Shown piece by piece: positions 62,163 to 64,000 of a stretch of DNA of 64,000 nt (position 1 is the stretch's first letter; each line of letters opens with the position of its first letter). The notes below the pieces were generated by a model. That model was not told the DNA's origin and made no database searches. It saw only the letters and a program-made list of their open reading frames with translations. The position numbers were made by a program, and so were the translations under genes. Source of the DNA: JABDQA01 sp963759125 (GTDB lineage: Bacteria; Desulfobacterota; Desulfobulbia; Desulfobulbales; Desulfocapsaceae). The DNA lies in assembly GCA_963759125.1 (NCBI GenBank), contig CAVWXN010000009.1, positions 372,001 to 436,000 of the forward strand. Reading direction: 5' to 3'.

Positions 62163-63761
62163 TCAGGAGGGATGCAGCCTCTGACCTGGTCGCCTGATTC
62201 CCAATCTGGCCATTCTTGATTCCAGCGTCGTCGGCTTCAAGCCCAGAATCTCGGCCGCTCCGCGTCTGCCTCTGACTCGCCAGCGGGTCGCTTCGAGGGT
62301 GCGTATGATATAGTCCTTCTGGACCTCGTCAAGCGTTCGCGCCTGGTCCGGCCTCAGTCCTCCATCCTTTGGCAGTTCAATTTTGAGCGTCGGTCCCGAA
62401 GATATGATCACCGCCCTCTCGATGACATTCTTGAGTTCCCGGACATTGCCCGGCCAGTCATAGTGACAGAGTTGATTCATGCTGGTTCGGGAAATAGTGG
62501 CAATGGATTTATCCATTTGTTCACAAAAATCTTTGACAAAATACCAGACCAGCATCGGGATATCTTCCCGTCGTTCCCGCAGCGGTGGAATGGTTATGGG
62601 GAAGACGTTGAGACGATAGTATAAATCGAGACGGAACTCGCCCTTATCGATGGCTTTTCTCAAGTCCCGGTTTGTTGCCGCAATTACCCTCACATCGGAG
62701 TGAATGGTCTTGCTGCCGCCAACACGCTCAAAACTGTTCTCCTGCAGCACCCGCAAAAGTTTGACCTGCATACCAGTGGGGATTTCTCCAATCTCATCGA
62801 GAAAGAGTGTAGAACCGTGGGCCAGCTCGAATCGACCGATGCGTCTGGCATCAGCTCCGGTGAATGAACCTCGCTCGTGACCGAAAAGCTCGCTTTCGAT
62901 CAGATTGTCCGGTATTGCCGCACAATTGACCGTCACCTTTGGCTTCGCGCTTCGTCTGGAGAGCTTATGAATCGCCTGGGCGATGAGTTCCTTGCCTACT
63001 CCAGTCTCACCGAGAATCAGAACCGTGGTATCAAGTTTGGCAACCTGTTCGACCTGGTTCAGCATCTGTTTGACACCGTTACTCTCCCCTATGAACTCAT
63101 GATGAAGATACTTGAGGCTTATCTCCTCTCTCAGATAGGTGTTTTCCGCTTCAAGTCTCTCTTTCAGGTCCTGTATTTCTGAAAACGCCTGGAGCAGTTC
63201 CTGCTCCTTGTTCCTACGAATCAGGGCATTGGCAAAGACCGCACCAAGCATGTTGAGACGTTGAATCAGCACTTCAGGCCACTCCCGCTCAGCGCGTAAA
63301 CAGGCGAACCCGGCAACTCCTAAAAATGCCCCCCCGGCGGCCAACGGGATAAGGGCACTGGACTTGATCCCCTGCTTAATACAATGCTCTTTTTCGACAG
63401 TTGCTTCTGCAGGCAATTCAGTGATACTGCTCATCACAATCGGTTCACACTTGAATAACCGGTGGCTGTACCAGGGCTGCTCTTCATTGAGAATCAAGTC
63501 CGGCATCGGGGTCACACCTGGGACTGCGTAGGCATGCGTTACCCTGAGCTTGCTTCGGTCTTCGGAAAACTGGGCAACGCTGCATCTGTCGATATCCAGA
63601 TTCTCTGCGATACGCTGCAGCACGGTCTCAATTTCCATATCGATTCTAGCGGCGGGCAAGTTGACAAATTTTCCCGATATATCAGCCAGCAGAGTCTCAA
63701 ATTCGAGGCGTTTTTTGATGACGAGTTCGGTGGACTCGGCAACTATCTGTTCATCGGTCAT
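62163..63761 (-). CDS. Sigma-54-dependent transcriptional activator with GAF domain
   Basis: A 532-residue enhancer-binding protein. Residues ~30-185 form a GAF sensor domain (ALIPLAAGGAFLGVAGFACL). The AAA+ domain spans ~222-450 with Walker A GETGVGKE (251-258), the sigma-54 contact loop GSFTGA (298-303) and the Walker B region GSTLFLDEIGE. A Fis-type helix-turn-helix ends the protein (AAEILGLKPTTLESRMARLG). Architecture matches FhlA/NorR-like activators that respond to small molecules. It is divergent from a perfect sigma-54 promoter at the right edge, its likely target. It converges on the TH3 operon end. Confidence 0.92.
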   Translation of the reverse strand: MTDEQIVAESTELVIKKRLEFETLLADISGKFVNLPAARIDMEIETVLQRIAENLDIDRCSVAQFSEDRSKLRVTHAYAVPGVTPMPDLILNEEQPWYSHRLFKCEPIVMSSITELPAEATVEKEHCIKQGIKSSALIPLAAGGAFLGVAGFACLRAEREWPEVLIQRLNMLGAVFANALIRRNKEQELLQAFSEIQDLKERLEAENTYLREEISLKYLHHEFIGESNGVKQMLNQVEQVAKLDTTVLILGETGVGKELIAQAIHKLSRRSAKPKVTVNCAAIPDNLIESELFGHERGSFTGADARRIGRFELAHGSTLFLDEIGEIPTGMQVKLLRVLQENSFERVGGSKTIHSDVRVIAATNRDLRKAIDKGEFRLDLYYRLNVFPITIPPLRERREDIPMLVWYFVKDFCEQMDKSIATISRTSMNQLCHYDWPGNVRELKNVIERAVIISSGPTLKIELPKDGGLRPDQARTLDEVQKDYIIRTLEATRWRVRGRRGAAEILGLKPTTLESRMARLGIRRPGQRLHPS

Positions 63762-63967
63762 CGCAATCTCCTCTTAATGCACAGCTGGTCTGATAATCCT
63801 CGCGCAGCGAGGAAAATAAGCCCTCTACAGGTGACAAAAACTACGATATATAGGAGGAAAATACGCAATTTCGTAGATATTATCAACGTATCCGTTGGGG
63901 CTATTTTCAGGACCGACAAATAAGACAAGATAACAGGCAGATACAATTGCGACCCGAAAGTAGTCAC

Positions 63968-63982
63968 TGGCACGAAACTTGC
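63968..63982 (+). promoter_or_regulatory. Sigma-54 (-24/-12) promoter
   Basis: TGGCACGAAACTTGC matches the sigma-54 consensus TGGCACG-N4-TTGC exactly, with ten bases between the invariant GG and GC. It points to a gene beyond the right window edge. About 130 bp upstream, CTACGA (63841-63846) and TCGTAG in an inverted arrangement may be an activator site. Confidence 0.85.
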
Positions 63983-64000
63983 GACAAACATTGTATGCAA

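Overview
The window looks like part of an anaerobic, metabolically versatile Desulfobacterota or Desulfuromonadota-type chromosome. This is inferred from gene content: TRAP and TTT carboxylate transporters, many FCD-type GntR regulators, an ADP-forming acyl-CoA synthetase, a sigma-54 activator, and three molybdenum enzymes of the pyrogallol-phloroglucinol transhydroxylase type known from Pelobacter acidigallici. No rRNA, tRNA or CRISPR array was seen, so the taxonomy is tentative.

Left part (0-24.6 kb): hydroxy-acid and sugar-acid catabolism, much rearranged. It holds an IclR regulator, an IS3 end remnant, a DenD-like dehydrogenase, a deleted 2-hydroxyacid dehydrogenase, a LarA-type nickel racemase homologue, an enolase-superfamily dehydratase with its TRAP transporter, a large FAD/Fe-S D-lactate-dehydrogenase-like protein, an UxaA-type two-gene lyase, an IlvD-type dehydratase, an SDR and a TctBAC transporter. 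Two 169-bp direct repeats of the dctP upstream region flank a 5.2-kb block. Several GntR genes are broken or reduced to remnants.

Middle part (24.7-36.6 kb): a second sugar-acid operon (PPC protein, a GlcG/transaldolase-like hybrid, 2-hydroxyacid dehydrogenase, DapA-family aldolase, FGGY kinase, HAD phosphatase). After it come a thioesterase, a cupin, a ferredoxin, two exporter-type permeases, a 6PGDH-like dehydrogenase, an arylamine N-acetyltransferase and a GntR regulator.

Right part (36.9-64 kb): the most interesting region, read here as a polyhydroxybenzene degradation island. It has three two-subunit transhydroxylase-like modules (TH1 36.9-40.4, TH2 45.4-48.6, TH3 57.8-61.2) and two tandem cyclase-family (PF04199) hydrolases. 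A seven-gene operon encodes a cupin, an SDR, both subunits of an ADP-forming acyl-CoA synthetase, an enoyl-CoA hydratase, a DUF35 protein and a thiolase. An IclR regulator and a sigma-54 activator are also present. The proposed route is hydroxyl rearrangement of the ring, reduction, hydrolytic ring opening, CoA activation and thiolysis. The TH2 beta subunit keeps the fold outline but has lost every ferredoxin cysteine motif, while TH1 and TH3 carry four. Three features predict function from homology only; substrates are not proven.

At least nine genes carry one-base frame shifts with intact coding on both sides, often at short homopolymers. Assembly error is the leading explanation for most, but true decay is also present nearby.
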